From Rhodopseudomonas sp. BR0M22 (GTDB taxonomy: Bacteria; Pseudomonadota; Alphaproteobacteria; Rhizobiales; Xanthobacteraceae): a stretch of 57,732 nt of DNA. Numbering within the stretch: position 1 is the first letter of the stretch; each line of letters starts with the position of its first letter. The stretch covers positions 1-57,732 of the forward strand of contig NZ_QUMK01000032.1 in the NCBI RefSeq assembly GCF_010907035.1, written 5' to 3'. Shown here piece after piece: positions 43,789-53,373 of the stretch. The translations under genes and the position numbers were made by a program. Under the pieces are notes generated by a model. That model searched no databases and had not been told where the DNA came from. It saw only the letters and a list, made by a program, of their open reading frames with translations.

Positions 43789-44724
43789 TTAGCGCGGTGC
43801 GGCAGGAGCCGCAGGAGCTGCAGCCGCGGCCGGCGCGGCGCCATTCCCTGCCGAGCGCCCGTCCGGGCTGCCGAAGAAGCGGAAGAAGTCCGAGTCCGGC
43901 CGCAGCAGGAAGCGGGTGTCGTTGCTCTTCAGCGACTGCTCGTAGGCGGTCATCGACCGGTAGAACGCGAAGAACTCGGGGTCCTTCGAGTACGCCGTCG
44001 CGAACAGCCGGTTGCGCTCGGCGTCGCCGGAACCGCGGATCTGCTCGGCCTCGGAATTGGCCTCGGCGATGATCACGGTAGCTTCGCGGTCGGCCTTGGA
44101 GCGGATCTCCTGCGCCTTCTGGCCACCCTGCGCGCGGAACTCGGCGGCTTCGCGCTGACGCTCGGTCTGCATCCGCTGATACACCGCCTGGCTGTTCTGG
44201 TCAGGCAGGTCGGCGCGGCGGATCCGAACGTCCACCACCGAGATGCCGTAGCCCTCGGCCTCCTTGTCGAGCTGGGTGCGGATCCGCGCCATCAAGCCTT
44301 CGCGCTCGTCGCGCACCACCTGGATGAACGTGACCTCGCCGAGCACACGCCGCAGCGACGCGTTGAGCAGCGTGGTGAGCTGAACGTTCGCGGCCGGGAT
44401 CGAGCCAACGCTCTGATAGAAGCGCAGCGCGTTCTTGATCCGGTAGCGCGCGAACGCGTCCACCACCAGCCGCTTCTGATCGGCGGCGATGACTTCCTGC
44501 GACGGATTCTCGAGGTCGAGAATCCGCTTGTCGATGCTGATCACCGTATCGATGAACGGCGCCTTGAAATGCAGACCCGGCTCGGTGACGACCCGCACCG
44601 GTTCGCCGAGGCGGACCAGCAGCACCTGCTCGGTCTGGCTGACGGTGAACAGCGACGACCAGCCGACGATCACCGCGACCAGCGCCACGATCAGCGCGAC
44701 GACTCCTGCGACTCCGGCCTTCAT
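43789..44724 (-). CDS. hflC: FtsH protease modulator HflC
   Basis: A 311-residue SPFH/Band 7 protein. An N-terminal membrane anchor (VVALIVALVAVIVGW) is followed by the Band 7 domain (QTEQVLLVRLGEPVRVVTEPGLHFKAPFIDTV) and a long coiled coil (QRMQTERQREAAEFRAQGGQKAQEIRSKADREA). The C-terminus is Ala/Pro-rich. It forms the HflKC cage around FtsH in the inner membrane, facing the periplasm, and restrains its proteolysis. It starts within the last codons of hflK (4-base overlap). Confidence 0.95.
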   Translation of the reverse strand: MKAGVAGVVALIVALVAVIVGWSSLFTVSQTEQVLLVRLGEPVRVVTEPGLHFKAPFIDTVISIDKRILDLENPSQEVIAADQKRLVVDAFARYRIKNALRFYQSVGSIPAANVQLTTLLNASLRRVLGEVTFIQVVRDEREGLMARIRTQLDKEAEGYGISVVDVRIRRADLPDQNSQAVYQRMQTERQREAAEFRAQGGQKAQEIRSKADREATVIIAEANSEAEQIRGSGDAERNRLFATAYSKDPEFFAFYRSMTAYEQSLKSNDTRFLLRPDSDFFRFFGSPDGRSAGNGAAPAAAAAPAAPAAPR

Positions 44725-45878
44725 CGGTTGCCTCCGCCCATTTGCTGCTGGGTCTGCGGTGCAGCACCCGTCGGCGCCGCACGCTTCTTGGACAGCTCGT
44801 TCAGCGGCAGATACGGCACGATGCCCTGCCCGTTACCAGCGCCGGGGTCGTAGACCAGCTTGTCGGCGGAGCCGAGCACGCGTTCCATGGTTTCGAGATA
44901 GATACGCTCACGAGTCACCGCCGGCGCCTTCTTGTATTCCTCGTACACATCGAGGAAACGCGCGCTCTGGCCCTTGGCTTCGGCGACCGCCTGCCCCTTG
45001 TAGCCTTCGGCGTTCTGGATGATCTGCGCGGCGCGGCCCTTGGCATCGGGGATGACGCGGTTGGCATAGGTCTGCGCTTCGTTCTGCATCCGCTCGAGGT
45101 CGGCGCGTGCGGCCTGCACATCGCGGAAAGCGTCGATCACCTGCTGCGGCGGATCGACCTTCTGCATCTGCACCTGCTGCACCAGGACGCCGGCGCCGTA
45201 GCTGTCGAGCGTCTTCTGCATCAGTTCCTGCACGGCGTTCTCGATCGTGGTGCGGGCACCGGTGAGGATCGGCTGAATGTCGGAGCGACCGATCACTTCG
45301 CGCATCGCGCTTTCGGCCACCGCCTTCACGGTGCCCTGCGGGTTCTGGATGTTGAACAAGTAATTACCGACGCCGTCCGGCTTGATCCGCCACAGCACGG
45401 TGAAGTCGACGTCGACGATGTTCTCGTCGCCGGTCAGCATCAGGCTTTCTTCGGGCACATCGTGCATGGTCGCGCCGCGGCGCGCCGGATCGTTCATCAG
45501 CGTCATGCCGATGCTGATCGTGTTGACGCGCAGCGCCTTCGGCAGCAGCACAGTCTCGATCGGATACGGCAGGTGATAGTTCAGGCCGGGCTGGACGGTA
45601 CGAACGTGTTTACCGAACCGCAGCACAACGCCGAGTTCTTCCGACTGCACCCGGAAGAAGCCCGACAGGCCCCAGATCGCCAGCGCGCCGAGCACCACGA
45701 CGATGATGCCGAGCCCACTGAAATGACCGCCGGGAAGGATCTGCTGGAGCCGGTCCTGGCCACGGCGCAGCAAATCTTCCAGATCAGGCGGCCGCGGCCC
45801 CGACGATTGTGGCCCCGTTCCCCACGGACCCTTGGGGCCAGAACCCCACGGGCCTCCGCCTTGATTCTTCCACGGCAT
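44721..45878 (-). CDS. hflK: FtsH protease modulator HflK
   Basis: A 385-residue HflK. A Gly/Pro-rich cytoplasmic N-terminus (PWKNQGGGPWGSGPKGPWG) leads to one membrane helix (LGIIVVVLGALAIWGLSGF, about residues 57-75). The Band 7 domain (QSEELGVVLRFGKHVRTVQPGLNYHLPYPIE) and coiled coil (AARADLERMQNEAQTYANRVIPDA) follow, and the Gln-rich tail ends QTQQQMGGGNR. Partner of HflC. 116 bases after folA, same strand. Confidence 0.95.
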   Translation of the reverse strand: MPWKNQGGGPWGSGPKGPWGTGPQSSGPRPPDLEDLLRRGQDRLQQILPGGHFSGLGIIVVVLGALAIWGLSGFFRVQSEELGVVLRFGKHVRTVQPGLNYHLPYPIETVLLPKALRVNTISIGMTLMNDPARRGATMHDVPEESLMLTGDENIVDVDFTVLWRIKPDGVGNYLFNIQNPQGTVKAVAESAMREVIGRSDIQPILTGARTTIENAVQELMQKTLDSYGAGVLVQQVQMQKVDPPQQVIDAFRDVQAARADLERMQNEAQTYANRVIPDAKGRAAQIIQNAEGYKGQAVAEAKGQSARFLDVYEEYKKAPAVTRERIYLETMERVLGSADKLVYDPGAGNGQGIVPYLPLNELSKKRAAPTGAAPQTQQQMGGGNR

Positions 45879-45994
45879 TCAAACATCTCCTTCGCGGCCG
45901 AACGGCCGCAGTCTGCCCGGCTTTATAGGGGACGGTCCCCTTGGGCACAACGCGCGTCGTTCCGCGTTGCGAGCTAAGCCTTGACGAAGGTTTG

Positions 45995-46549
45995 TCAATT
46001 GCCAACGGGGCCGCGCCCGGCTTCCGTCGCGGCACAGCGTCGATAGGTCACATAGGAGAAATCGGAGCTGTCCTGCGGCCCCGCGACGCGGCGCTCGCGC
46101 GCAACTTCCTGCCACAACTCCGGGTCGATCGCCGGAAAGTAGGTATCACCCTCGGGCCGGGCGTGCACTTCGGTCAGTTCGAGCCGCGCGGCGCGCGGCA
46201 GCCAGTGGGCGAAGATGTCGGCGCCGCCAATCACCGCAATTTCGGTGGCAAAACGCCGCAGCGCATCACCCCGCGCGACCTGTTCAGCAGCCTCGAACGA
46301 GGGCGCGACGACGACGCCGGCCGCGGCAAAAGCCGTATCGCGCGTGACCACGACGTTGGTCCGGCCCGGCAGCGGCCGGCCAATCGACTGATAGGTCTTG
46401 CGGCCCATGATCACCGGCTTGTTGAGCGTGAGCTGCTTGAACCGCTGCAGGTCGGACTTGAGCCTCCACGGCATCGCGTTGCCCTGCCCGATCACGCCGT
46501 TATCGGCGACGGCGACGACCAGAACGAGAGAGAGGTCGAACGACGCCAT
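45995..46549 (-). CDS. folA: Dihydrofolate reductase
   Basis: A 184-residue DHFR. Conserved features are the N-terminal LVLVVAVADNGVIGQGNAMPWRLKSDL (active-site acid Asp in the LKSDL helix), VIMGRKTYQSIGRPLPGRTNVVVTRD (NADPH binding), and AVIGGADIFAHWLP. It reduces dihydrofolate made by thymidylate synthase, whose gene starts the same operon. Its ATG shares one base with the stop of the upstream 128-residue gene (TGATG), a tight coupling. Confidence 0.95.
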   Translation of the reverse strand: MASFDLSLVLVVAVADNGVIGQGNAMPWRLKSDLQRFKQLTLNKPVIMGRKTYQSIGRPLPGRTNVVVTRDTAFAAAGVVVAPSFEAAEQVARGDALRRFATEIAVIGGADIFAHWLPRAARLELTEVHARPEGDTYFPAIDPELWQEVARERRVAGPQDSSDFSYVTYRRCAATEAGRGPVGN

Positions 46550-46935
46550 CAGGCCGCGAGCCGATAGATAAGAGCATCGTCGATCAGGACGCCGTTGATC
46601 ATGTTACGACTGAATCGAACCGTCGAAGCCCCATCGACACGCACGACGCTACCCATCGCAGCCAAGACCCTGTCCTTGGGCGGGACGAGTTTGATACGAG
46701 CCAAGTCGATGCGGCTCCGCAGATCTCCGGCCGCATCCATCGCGCCAGCGACCTCGCGCAGCGCACCGAGCAAATCCCTCTCGGCTTTAGGAGTCCTGAT
46801 CAGCAGCCGCCATTCGCCAGCATCAGCATAGTAGACCCACGCCGCCCCGGTCACAGGGAATGAAGCCGCGTCCAAGATCTTCAGCAGCTCCCGCCCCATT
46901 TCGATATCGGCTTCTACCAGTACTGCACCAGCCAT
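46549..46935 (-). CDS. Hypothetical protein, partner of the HEPN gene
   Basis: A 128-residue protein, not recognised. It starts AGAVLVEADIEMGRELLKILDAA and alternates helix and strand (AAWVYYADAGEWRLLIRTPKAERD). The end contains VVRVDGASTVRFSRNMINGVLIDDALIYRL. No nucleotidyltransferase GS...DxD motif is visible, so it is not an MntA. It overlaps the HEPN gene upstream by 22 bases and folA downstream by one base, so all three are translationally linked. The close pairing with a HEPN protein suggests a two-component unit such as toxin and antitoxin, but nothing in the sequence proves it. Confidence 0.75.
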   Translation of the reverse strand: MAGAVLVEADIEMGRELLKILDAASFPVTGAAWVYYADAGEWRLLIRTPKAERDLLGALREVAGAMDAAGDLRSRIDLARIKLVPPKDRVLAAMGSVVRVDGASTVRFSRNMINGVLIDDALIYRLAA

Positions 46936-47333
46936 CGAAAAACCCCGTGGTCTGCGCTCTCGATCGCATCCTGCATCGCCGTCGCGGTGACAGCGTCAAT
47001 CATATCATACCGAGATTCCACCGACCACTCGGAAACGATCGACCATCGACTATCGAATTCGGGGTCGAGCCGACGTCGCCTAAGCGGCTCGGTCAGTCCC
47101 GCAAGTCCGACCAGCCTGGCGTAGTTGTGATCGAGAAACCCCTTCAAAACGCTCGTATCGGGCACTGTTTCGGCGACGATTTGCCGAGCGATGCAAGCCT
47201 TCAGTGCCAACTCGATACCATAGCCGTAGAGATAGTACGCGTTTGAGAAGCGGCGATTCTGGAATAGCAGTCGAGCATCATCGATCTTGGCTGTCGCCGC
47301 ATTCTGAAGCGATGTCCGCGACAAGAATGCCAT
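46914..47333 (-). CDS. HEPN-domain-like protein
   Basis: A 139-residue helical protein. RRFSNAYYLYGYGIELALKACIARQ (residues 27-51) is the classical first helix pair of HEPN domains, followed by DHNYARLVGLAGL and a WSVESRY helix near residue 103. The canonical catalytic R-x4-6-H of ribonuclease HEPN proteins is not clear, so it may be inactive or of a variant type. It starts 3 bases after the thyA stop and overlaps its partner gene. HEPN proteins act in toxin-antitoxin, anti-phage and RNA-processing systems. The location inside a folate/thymidylate operon is odd. Confidence 0.72.
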   Translation of the reverse strand: MAFLSRTSLQNAATAKIDDARLLFQNRRFSNAYYLYGYGIELALKACIARQIVAETVPDTSVLKGFLDHNYARLVGLAGLTEPLRRRRLDPEFDSRWSIVSEWSVESRYDMIDAVTATAMQDAIESADHGVFRWLVQYW

Positions 47334-47336
47334 CGC

Positions 47337-48131
47337 TCACACCGCCACCTCGGCCTTGATGTGCGGGTGCGGGTCGTAGCCTTGCAGGGTGAAGTCTTCG
47401 TAGCGGAAACCGAAGATGTCGGTCACCTTTGGATTGATCGACATCGCCGGCAGCGACCGCGGTGCGCGGGTCAGTTGCAGCCGCGCTTGCTCCAGATGAT
47501 TGGAATACAGATGCGCGTCGCCGAGCGTGTGGACGAAGTCGCCGGGCCGCAGCCCGGTAACCTGGGCGACCATCATCGTCAGCAGCGCGTAGGACGCGAT
47601 GTTGAACGGCACGCCGAGAAACACGTCCGCCGAACGCTGATAGAGCTGACAGGACAGCTTGCCGTTGGCGACATAGAACTGAAACAGGCAGTGGCACGGC
47701 GGCAGCGCCATCTTCTCGACGTCGGCCGGATTCCACGCCGTGACCATCAGCCGCCGCGAGTCCGGATTACGTTTGATCATGTCGACCACAGCCGCGATCT
47801 GATCGATCGAGCCGCCGTCGGCGGTCGGCCATGAGCGCCACTGCGCGCCGTAGACTGGACCGAGATCGCCGTTCTCGTCCGCCCACTCGTCCCAGATCGT
47901 GACGCCGTGGTCGTGCAGGTATTTGATGTTGGTGTCGCCCTTCAGGAACCACAGCAGTTCGTGGACGATCGCCTTCAGCGGCAGCCGCTTGGTGGTCAGC
48001 ATCGGAAAGCCGGCGGCCAGATCGAACCGCATCTGATGCCCGAACACCGACAGGGTCCCGGTTCCGGTGCGGTCTCGCTTCTCCGCCCCATCGCTCAAAA
48101 TGCGTTCGAGCAAGTCGTGGTACTGGATCAT
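47337..48131 (-). CDS. thyA: Thymidylate synthase
   Basis: A 264-residue ThyA, exactly the E. coli length. The catalytic Cys is in [14 protein letters not shown]. Other signatures are [18 protein letters not shown] near the N-terminus, [10 protein letters not shown], the [20 protein letters not shown] block and the C-terminal [11 protein letters not shown]. The ATG at 48131 is set by homology; the frame is open to 48329 only by chance. It makes dTMP and dihydrofolate. First gene of the operon with the HEPN pair, folA and hflKC. Confidence 0.96.
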   Translation of the reverse strand: MIQYHDLLERILSDGAEKRDRTGTGTLSVFGHQMRFDLAAGFPMLTTKRLPLKAIVHELLWFLKGDTNIKYLHDHGVTIWDEWADENGDLGPVYGAQWRSWPTADGGSIDQIAAVVDMIKRNPDSRRLMVTAWNPADVEKMALPPCHCLFQFYVANGKLSCQLYQRSADVFLGVPFNIASYALLTMMVAQVTGLRPGDFVHTLGDAHLYSNHLEQARLQLTRAPRSLPAMSINPKVTDIFGFRYEDFTLQGYDPHPHIKAEVAV

Positions 48132-48303
48132 GGCGAGGTGGCTCGGCAATGCAGCGCCGGCGCGGCCATCGGTCGGCAGCGCGGGAGGCTTCGGGAAGAG
48201 TCCGGACGGCTGCGAAAATGACCTGTGCCGGCGGCGGCGGCAAGGCCGCAGCGCAGCCGATCCACACAAGGCTGCTGCGATGCGGTCGAATGGCCGGCCG
48301 CTG

Positions 48304-49311
48304 CTAGGGAACCGAACCTCGCGCGACATCGTCCCAGCGGGCGATTTCGTTGTGGACGAGCCGGGCCAGCCCCGCCGGCAAGCGCTGGTCGGCCCGCGGA
48401 ATGATGCCGCCGAGGTCGGTGAGCCGAAGGCGCAGATCGGATTGATCGAGCGCCTGCGACACGGCGGCGTTCAATTTGGCGACGATCGGCTCGGGCGTGC
48501 CGCGCGGCGCAAACAGCCCGGTCCAGGCCGCGACCCTAAACCGCGGCAGCCCGGCTTCGATCGCGGTCGGCACCTGCGGCACAGCCGGATCGCGCTCGGA
48601 CGAAGCGATCACATACGCCTTGATCGTGCCCTGACGCAGCGCCGGCACGGCGTTGACGATCTGGTCGCACATGTAATCGACCTGCCCTTCGACCAGCGCC
48701 TGCAAGGCCGGCCCGGTGCCGTTGAACGGCACCGCGGTCGGATCGACGCCCAACAGGCGGTCCAGCAACAGGCACGACGCATAGGACACCGACCCGAACC
48801 CGGCATGAGCGACGTTGATATTGTCGGTGTGCGCCTTCACGAACGCCTCGAACTCGGTCATGTCCTTGGGCGGGAAGTCCTTGCGGGCAAGCAGCAGCAC
48901 CGGCATCTCGGTGAGCAGTGCGACCGGCTCGAAATCCTTGTCCGGCCGGTAGCCAAGCTTGGGATACAGCGCAGCGGCCGAGCCGTGGGTGCCCATGTGT
49001 CCGACGATCAAGGTGTGGCCATCGGGTGTCGCGTGTGCCACGCGTGTCGCCGCCAGCGTTCCGCCGGCGCCGAGCACGTTTTCGACTTCGATCGGCTGAC
49101 CAAGCGTCTTGGCCATCTCCCCGGCGATCAGCCTGGCGACCGTATCGGTCGGCCCACCTCTGGCGAACGGCACCACAACGGTCACGGTTCGCACCGGAAA
49201 GTCGATTTGGTCGAGGCGATCCTGGTCTGCCGCCCAGGCAGACGTCGACCACAGCAACGCAACGGCAATCGCGACGCCTCTCGCTGCGATCAGGCCGCCC
49301 AACAACTTCAT
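48304..49311 (-). CDS. tctC: Tripartite tricarboxylate transporter substrate-binding protein (TctC/Bug family)
   Basis: A 335-residue periplasmic binding protein. A signal peptide ([14 protein letters not shown], cleavage near 28) is followed by the family pattern [63 protein letters not shown] and [23 protein letters not shown] match the ligand-loop regions. It lies downstream of the TctA and TctB genes (order B-A-C). Such systems import citrate-like acids, terephthalate or other carboxylates; ligand unknown. Confidence 0.92.
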   Translation of the reverse strand: MKLLGGLIAARGVAIAVALLWSTSAWAADQDRLDQIDFPVRTVTVVVPFARGGPTDTVARLIAGEMAKTLGQPIEVENVLGAGGTLAATRVAHATPDGHTLIVGHMGTHGSAAALYPKLGYRPDKDFEPVALLTEMPVLLLARKDFPPKDMTEFEAFVKAHTDNINVAHAGFGSVSYASCLLLDRLLGVDPTAVPFNGTGPALQALVEGQVDYMCDQIVNAVPALRQGTIKAYVIASSERDPAVPQVPTAIEAGLPRFRVAAWTGLFAPRGTPEPIVAKLNAAVSQALDQSDLRLRLTDLGGIIPRADQRLPAGLARLVHNEIARWDDVARGSVP

Positions 49312-49412
49312 CGTGCGTCTCCGCCGGAACGTTGTGGTGATAGCGAATTACTCGCGATCAGATCAACCGGCGAAAACAGCGTTACGGCGATGCCAGAATG
49401 CGGCGCGTCTGG

Positions 49413-50927
49413 TCAGCCCTCGGATTCGACGAAGACCTCGTCCCGCTTTCTCCGCAGCATCGGCAATACCGCCAGAATCAACAGCCCGACCGCAACCGCG
49501 AGCAGCGCAGCGGACAGCGGCCGGGTCAGAAACACCATGGCGTCGCCGCGGGCGATCAGCAGCGCACGGCGCAGATTGTCCTCCATCAGCGGGCCCAGCA
49601 CCATGCCGAGCAGAAGCGGCGCCGGCTCGAATGCATGCTTGACCAGCCAATAGCCGATCAGCCCGAAGGCGCCGGCCAAGACGACGTCGACCGGAGCGTT
49701 GTTCACCGAATAGATCCCGATGCAGCAGAAGATCACGATCGCCGGAAACATCAGCCGGTACGGAACACGCAATAACCGCACCCAAACGCCGACCAAAGGC
49801 AGGTTGATCACCAGCAGCATCAGGTTGCCGATCCACATCGAGGCGATCATGCCCCACACCAGCTCCGGCTGGTTCTTCATCACCTGCGGTCCAGGCACGA
49901 TGTTGTGGATGGTCATCGCACCGACCATCAGTGCCATCACGGCGTTCGGTGGAATGCCGAGCGTCAACAGCGGGATGAACGAGGTCTGGGCGGCGGCATT
50001 GTTGGCGCTCTCCGGCGCGGCGACGCCCTCGATCGCGCCGCGGCCGAACCGCTTCGGATCGCGCGCGATTTTCTTCTCCAGCGTGTAGGCCGCGAACGAT
50101 GCGATCACCGCGCCGCCGCCCGGCAGGATGCCGAGGATCGATCCCAGCACCGTACCCCGCGCGATCGCGGGGGCGGCGTCGCTGAGGTCTTTCCGGGTAG
50201 GCATCAGACCGGTGATCTTCTGCTGCACCAGTTCGCGATCGGCCGACGCGCCGAAATCGAGGTTCCGGATGATCTCGGCAAAGCCGAACACCCCCATCGC
50301 CACCGTGGCGAAGCCGAGCCCGTCAGCCAATTCCGGCAGATCGAAGGTCATCCGCGCGGCGCCGGTCTCGATGTCGGAGCCGACGGTCGACAGCAACAAT
50401 CCGAGCACGATCATCGCCAGCGCCTTCAGCACCGAGCCGCGGGCCAGCACCACCGCGAACACCAGGCCGAGGACCATCAGCGAGAAGTACTCGGCCGGGC
50501 CGAACGCCAACGCGACGCTGGTCAGCGGCTGACCGACCAGCGCGATCAGCACGGTGGCGAAGCAGCCGGCGGCGAACGAGCCGATCGCGGCGATCGCCAG
50601 CGCCGGACCGGCGCGGCCCTGCTTGGCCATCTGAAAGCCGTCGAGTGTCGTCACAACGGAGGTCGCCTCGCCCGGAATATTGACCAGGATCGACGTGGTC
50701 GAGCCGCCGTACTGAGCGCCGTAATAAATGCCGGCGAGCATGATCAACGCGCCGACCGGCGGCAGGCCGAAAGTAATCGGCAGCAGCATCGCCACGGTGG
50801 CGATAGTGCCGATGCCCGGCAGCACGCCGATCAGGGTGCCGACCAGCGCGCCGATCAAGCACAGCAGCAGATTGGTCGGCGAGGCGGCGACCTGAAAGCC
50901 GAGGGCGAGATTGGAAAACAGATCCAT
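49413..50927 (-). CDS. tctA: Tripartite tricarboxylate transporter large permease TctA
   Basis: A 504-residue, about twelve-helix TctA permease. Signatures: GTLIGVLPGIGTIATVAMLLPITF near residue 30, YYGAQYGGSTTSILVNIPGEATSVVTTLDG near 68, the matching second-half motif GILPGGGAVIASFAAYTLEK near 264 and PESANNAAAQTSFIPLLTLGIPPNAVMALMVGA near 308. It forms the main channel with TctB and is driven by an ion gradient. It starts 10 bases after tctB. Confidence 0.94.
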   Translation of the reverse strand: MDLFSNLALGFQVAASPTNLLLCLIGALVGTLIGVLPGIGTIATVAMLLPITFGLPPVGALIMLAGIYYGAQYGGSTTSILVNIPGEATSVVTTLDGFQMAKQGRAGPALAIAAIGSFAAGCFATVLIALVGQPLTSVALAFGPAEYFSLMVLGLVFAVVLARGSVLKALAMIVLGLLLSTVGSDIETGAARMTFDLPELADGLGFATVAMGVFGFAEIIRNLDFGASADRELVQQKITGLMPTRKDLSDAAPAIARGTVLGSILGILPGGGAVIASFAAYTLEKKIARDPKRFGRGAIEGVAAPESANNAAAQTSFIPLLTLGIPPNAVMALMVGAMTIHNIVPGPQVMKNQPELVWGMIASMWIGNLMLLVINLPLVGVWVRLLRVPYRLMFPAIVIFCCIGIYSVNNAPVDVVLAGAFGLIGYWLVKHAFEPAPLLLGMVLGPLMEDNLRRALLIARGDAMVFLTRPLSAALLAVAVGLLILAVLPMLRRKRDEVFVESEG

Positions 50928-50937
50928 CGTCGCGGCC

Positions 50938-51438
50938 TCACTGCGTCAGGGCCACGGGCCACAGCGCAAACGGCAGTGCCAGCCCGTAGACGAACAACCC
51001 GCAGCAGGCGGCGGTGAGCACGATGCCGACCAGGACGGTCTCGCCCCAGCGCGTTTCCGGCGTGCCGAGCGCCGCGATCAGGAAACTGGAGAATGCTGCG
51101 ATCACCAGCCCGAGCGGCCGGATCGTCACCGCAAATGATAGAATCGCGAGGCCGACAAACAACGGTCCACGCCAGTGGAATTTCGCCAGACGCTCCCCCT
51201 CCGCGAAGACCCCGCCGGCGGCGATCACAGCCCCCAATCCAAGCAGCAGCACCGCGAGCAACCGCGGCACCGTCCCCGGCCCGAACCGAAAACCGTGCAT
51301 GCCGCCGAGATCGCTGGCAGCCCATAGCGCGAAGGCGGCGACCGCCATCAAGGCCAGCCCGCCGACAAAATCCTGCGGCCCGCGAATCCAGTTCGGAAAC
51401 ACGGATCGCTCCCGCACGCCGCTCGGCGCCTCGTCCAT
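50938..51438 (-). CDS. tctB: Tripartite tricarboxylate transporter small permease TctB
   Basis: A 166-residue four-helix TctB. Hydrophobic segments are VGGLALMAVAAFALWAA, VPRLLAVLLLGLGAVIAAGG, FVGLAILSFAVTIRPLGLVIA and VLVGIVLTAACCGLFVYGL. The FRFGPGTVPRLL motif after helix 1 is family-typical. The start at 51438 fits the family length; the frame is open to 51549. First gene of the tctB-tctA-tctC unit. Confidence 0.88.
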   Translation of the reverse strand: MDEAPSGVRERSVFPNWIRGPQDFVGGLALMAVAAFALWAASDLGGMHGFRFGPGTVPRLLAVLLLGLGAVIAAGGVFAEGERLAKFHWRGPLFVGLAILSFAVTIRPLGLVIAAFSSFLIAALGTPETRWGETVLVGIVLTAACCGLFVYGLALPFALWPVALTQ

Positions 51439-51511
51439 CGGTCGTCTCCCCAGCCCTGCGCACCGCCCGGCCCGGGAGCGGCATCTTCTGTGTTTGGCCG
51501 ATCGGCCGGGT

Positions 51512-52042
51512 TCAAACAATGCCGGCGAATCCCAGCACACCGCCGGCAAGCAGCAGCCAGAGTGGATTGATCCCGGTTACGGCTGCCAGCACCGCGACGA
51601 TCGCCGTCAATGTCAGCGATGCGGCGGAGCGGTCCGAGGCCAGAGCCAGGATCAGACCGCTCGCCGCCATCAGGCCGATCGAGAGCGGCACCAGCGCCGC
51701 CTGGATGATCCCCGGCCAGCGAGACGTCGTCGCGCGGCCAAGCACCCGGCTGACCAGATAGGCCAGCGTCGCGCTCGGCCCGCACATCCCGAGCGTCGCC
51801 ACCAGCGCTCCGGCAAGCCCGGCCGCCTGATAGCCGATCAGCGCGACGATCATCACGTTCGGGCCAGGCGAGAGCTGGGCAATTGCGAAGGCGTCGGCGA
51901 ATTGCTGCTCGGTCAGCCAGTGATTGAGCGTGACGGCGACACGGTGGATTTCCGGCAGCGCCGCGTTGGCGCCGCCGATCGCGAACAGCGACATCGTGCT
52001 GAAGGTCACGGCGAGACCGCCGAGCGACGGCGCCCCGGTCAT
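51512..52042 (-). CDS. chrA: Chromate transporter, C-terminal-half subunit (ChrA type)
   Basis: A 176-residue half-size CHR-family transporter. GGLAVTFSTMSLFAIGGANAALPEIHR is the CHR opening, and AIAQLSPGPNVMIVALIGYQAAGLAGA the conserved PGPNxxI motif. Five hydrophobic segments follow. Its start overlaps the upstream half-gene by 4 bases (ATGA), as expected for a two-subunit chromate pump. Whether it exports chromate or another anion is not tested. Confidence 0.9.
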   Translation of the reverse strand: MTGAPSLGGLAVTFSTMSLFAIGGANAALPEIHRVAVTLNHWLTEQQFADAFAIAQLSPGPNVMIVALIGYQAAGLAGALVATLGMCGPSATLAYLVSRVLGRATTSRWPGIIQAALVPLSIGLMAASGLILALASDRSAASLTLTAIVAVLAAVTGINPLWLLLAGGVLGFAGIV

Positions 52043-52635
52043 GCGGTGCGCCTCCGCAGCAGATAAGTGGCGCCGATGCTGCACGGCACTGCCACCGCCA
52101 GCACCCACGGCATCGGCAGCCGCAGCACGCCGACGGCGACGAACACGGCCACAAGCAGCCCGATCGCGACCGGATCGCGCTTACGCAGCAGCGGCAGCAG
52201 CATCTTGAACGCGACCGAGAACAACAGCCCGATCGCCGCGTAGGACACCCCGGCGAGGATACGCCGCAACGCCTCGATCTCGCCGTAATGGGCGTAAAGC
52301 ACCGCCAACAGCGTCACGATCAGCAGCGGCGGGCCGACCAGCCCGGCAAACGCCGCGATCGCCCCGGGGATGCCGCGGAACCGCGCGCCGAACACCACCG
52401 ACAGATTGACGATGTTCGGCCCCGGCAAGAAATGGCAGAGCGCGAAGGTTTCGTTGAACTCCTCCGCCGTCATCCAGCGGTGCTGCTCGACGATCGCCCG
52501 CCGCGCCCACACCAGCACGCCGCCGAATCCGGCCAGCGACATCTTGGCGAAGGCGACGAACAGCTCGCTGAGGCCGGGCGCCGGAGCGATCGGGGCGTCT
52601 GCGGGATCGCGATCGGAAGCGTCGATGAGGGCCAT
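52039..52635 (-). CDS. chrA: Chromate transporter, N-terminal-half subunit (ChrA type)
   Basis: A 198-residue half-size CHR protein. ELFVAFAKMSLAGFGGVLVWARRAIVEQHRWMTAEEFNETFALCHFLPGPNIVNLSVVFG carries the family FGG and PGPN motifs. Helices then run to the Arg-rich end. With the overlapping downstream half it makes the equivalent of one full-length ChrA. It is preceded by the ssrA gene on the other strand, in divergent orientation. Confidence 0.9.
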   Translation of the reverse strand: MALIDASDRDPADAPIAPAPGLSELFVAFAKMSLAGFGGVLVWARRAIVEQHRWMTAEEFNETFALCHFLPGPNIVNLSVVFGARFRGIPGAIAAFAGLVGPPLLIVTLLAVLYAHYGEIEALRRILAGVSYAAIGLLFSVAFKMLLPLLRKRDPVAIGLLVAVFVAVGVLRLPMPWVLAVAVPCSIGATYLLRRRTA

Positions 52636-52803
52636 TCGGTAGCTTTAGACCGCCGCACCGGACGCAACCACCGGCTTTTCCGCCGTCCCCCTGTTCGCGT
52701 ACCGCCAAGCTGCCCGGACCTGATCCAAGTCCACGGACAGATCGCCCGCGCCCGCCCACAAGTGCTTGGCAGGGAGGCCCTTTCGCCGGCAAGGATTGCA
52801 CCC

Positions 52804-52809
52804 TATATT
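52804..52809 (+). promoter_or_regulatory. Likely -10 element of ssrA
   Basis: TATATT in GC-rich DNA, a few bases ahead of the first conserved tmRNA segment. The -35 region 16-17 bases upstream is poor (TTTCGC/TTCGCC). Confidence 0.4.
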
Positions 52810-52810
52810 G

Positions 52811-53141
52811 GGGGCGTCGGGGCAACCCGACTATGGAAATAAATGGCCGTCGTAATAAACCATTCGGACCCGGGGGCGGTACCCGGCGCCTCCACCAAAG
52901 CCCGTCATCCTTCTTTCGGACGGCGAGCTTCGGCGGGGGCGAAATAGGATCGACGAGGGCGTAAAGGGCTTGCTTTTTCCCGGTATTGTTCCGCCGTTAT
53001 CGGGCTACTGCAATAGTTGCCAACGACAACTATGCTCCGGTTGCTCAGGCTGCGTAAGGCAGTTTGAAAGACCACTTTAAAGCCCTAACGGGTTAAGCTC
53101 CGTTAGGCGGGGTTCGGAGGCACCTGGCAACAGAAGCCTCC
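52811..53141 (+). ncRNA. ssrA: tmRNA, two-piece circularly permuted (alphaproteobacterial ssrA)
   Basis: The acceptor piece comes first. It has a T-arm CCGGG-GGCGGTA-CCCGG (52870-52886), then CGCCTCC, A and CCA ending at 52897. A 37-base intervening segment is followed by the coding piece, which begins GGGGGCGAAATAGGATCGAC at 52935. The 5' GGGGGCG pairs with CGCCTCC, one G-U pair included. The tag frame runs from 53019 (resume codon GCC) to TAA at 53055-53057 and encodes ANDNYAPVAQAA. Two further hairpins (CCTAACGG/CCGTTAGG; GGAGGC/GCCTCC) close the 3' side. It rescues stalled ribosomes and marks proteins for ClpXP. The exact 5' end is estimated. Confidence 0.95.
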
Positions 53142-53373
53142 ACTCATCCTCATCACGTCTTGGTCGTTCAGAGTCTTGCTTGCCGAAGGCTGGCTTGCTG
53201 CCCGTTTCGCAGTGCATCGCCGCACAATTCAGCCGCGATTGATGCTGACCGTGGACACCGGCCGGGGTAGCATGATGTTTCGGCACGAGTCGGGCCCTCC
53301 CGATTGCCGAACCAGCCTCAGGGCAGCAGCCTTCGGGTTTCCGAGCGACGCGACGACCACACGGAACGACCAT

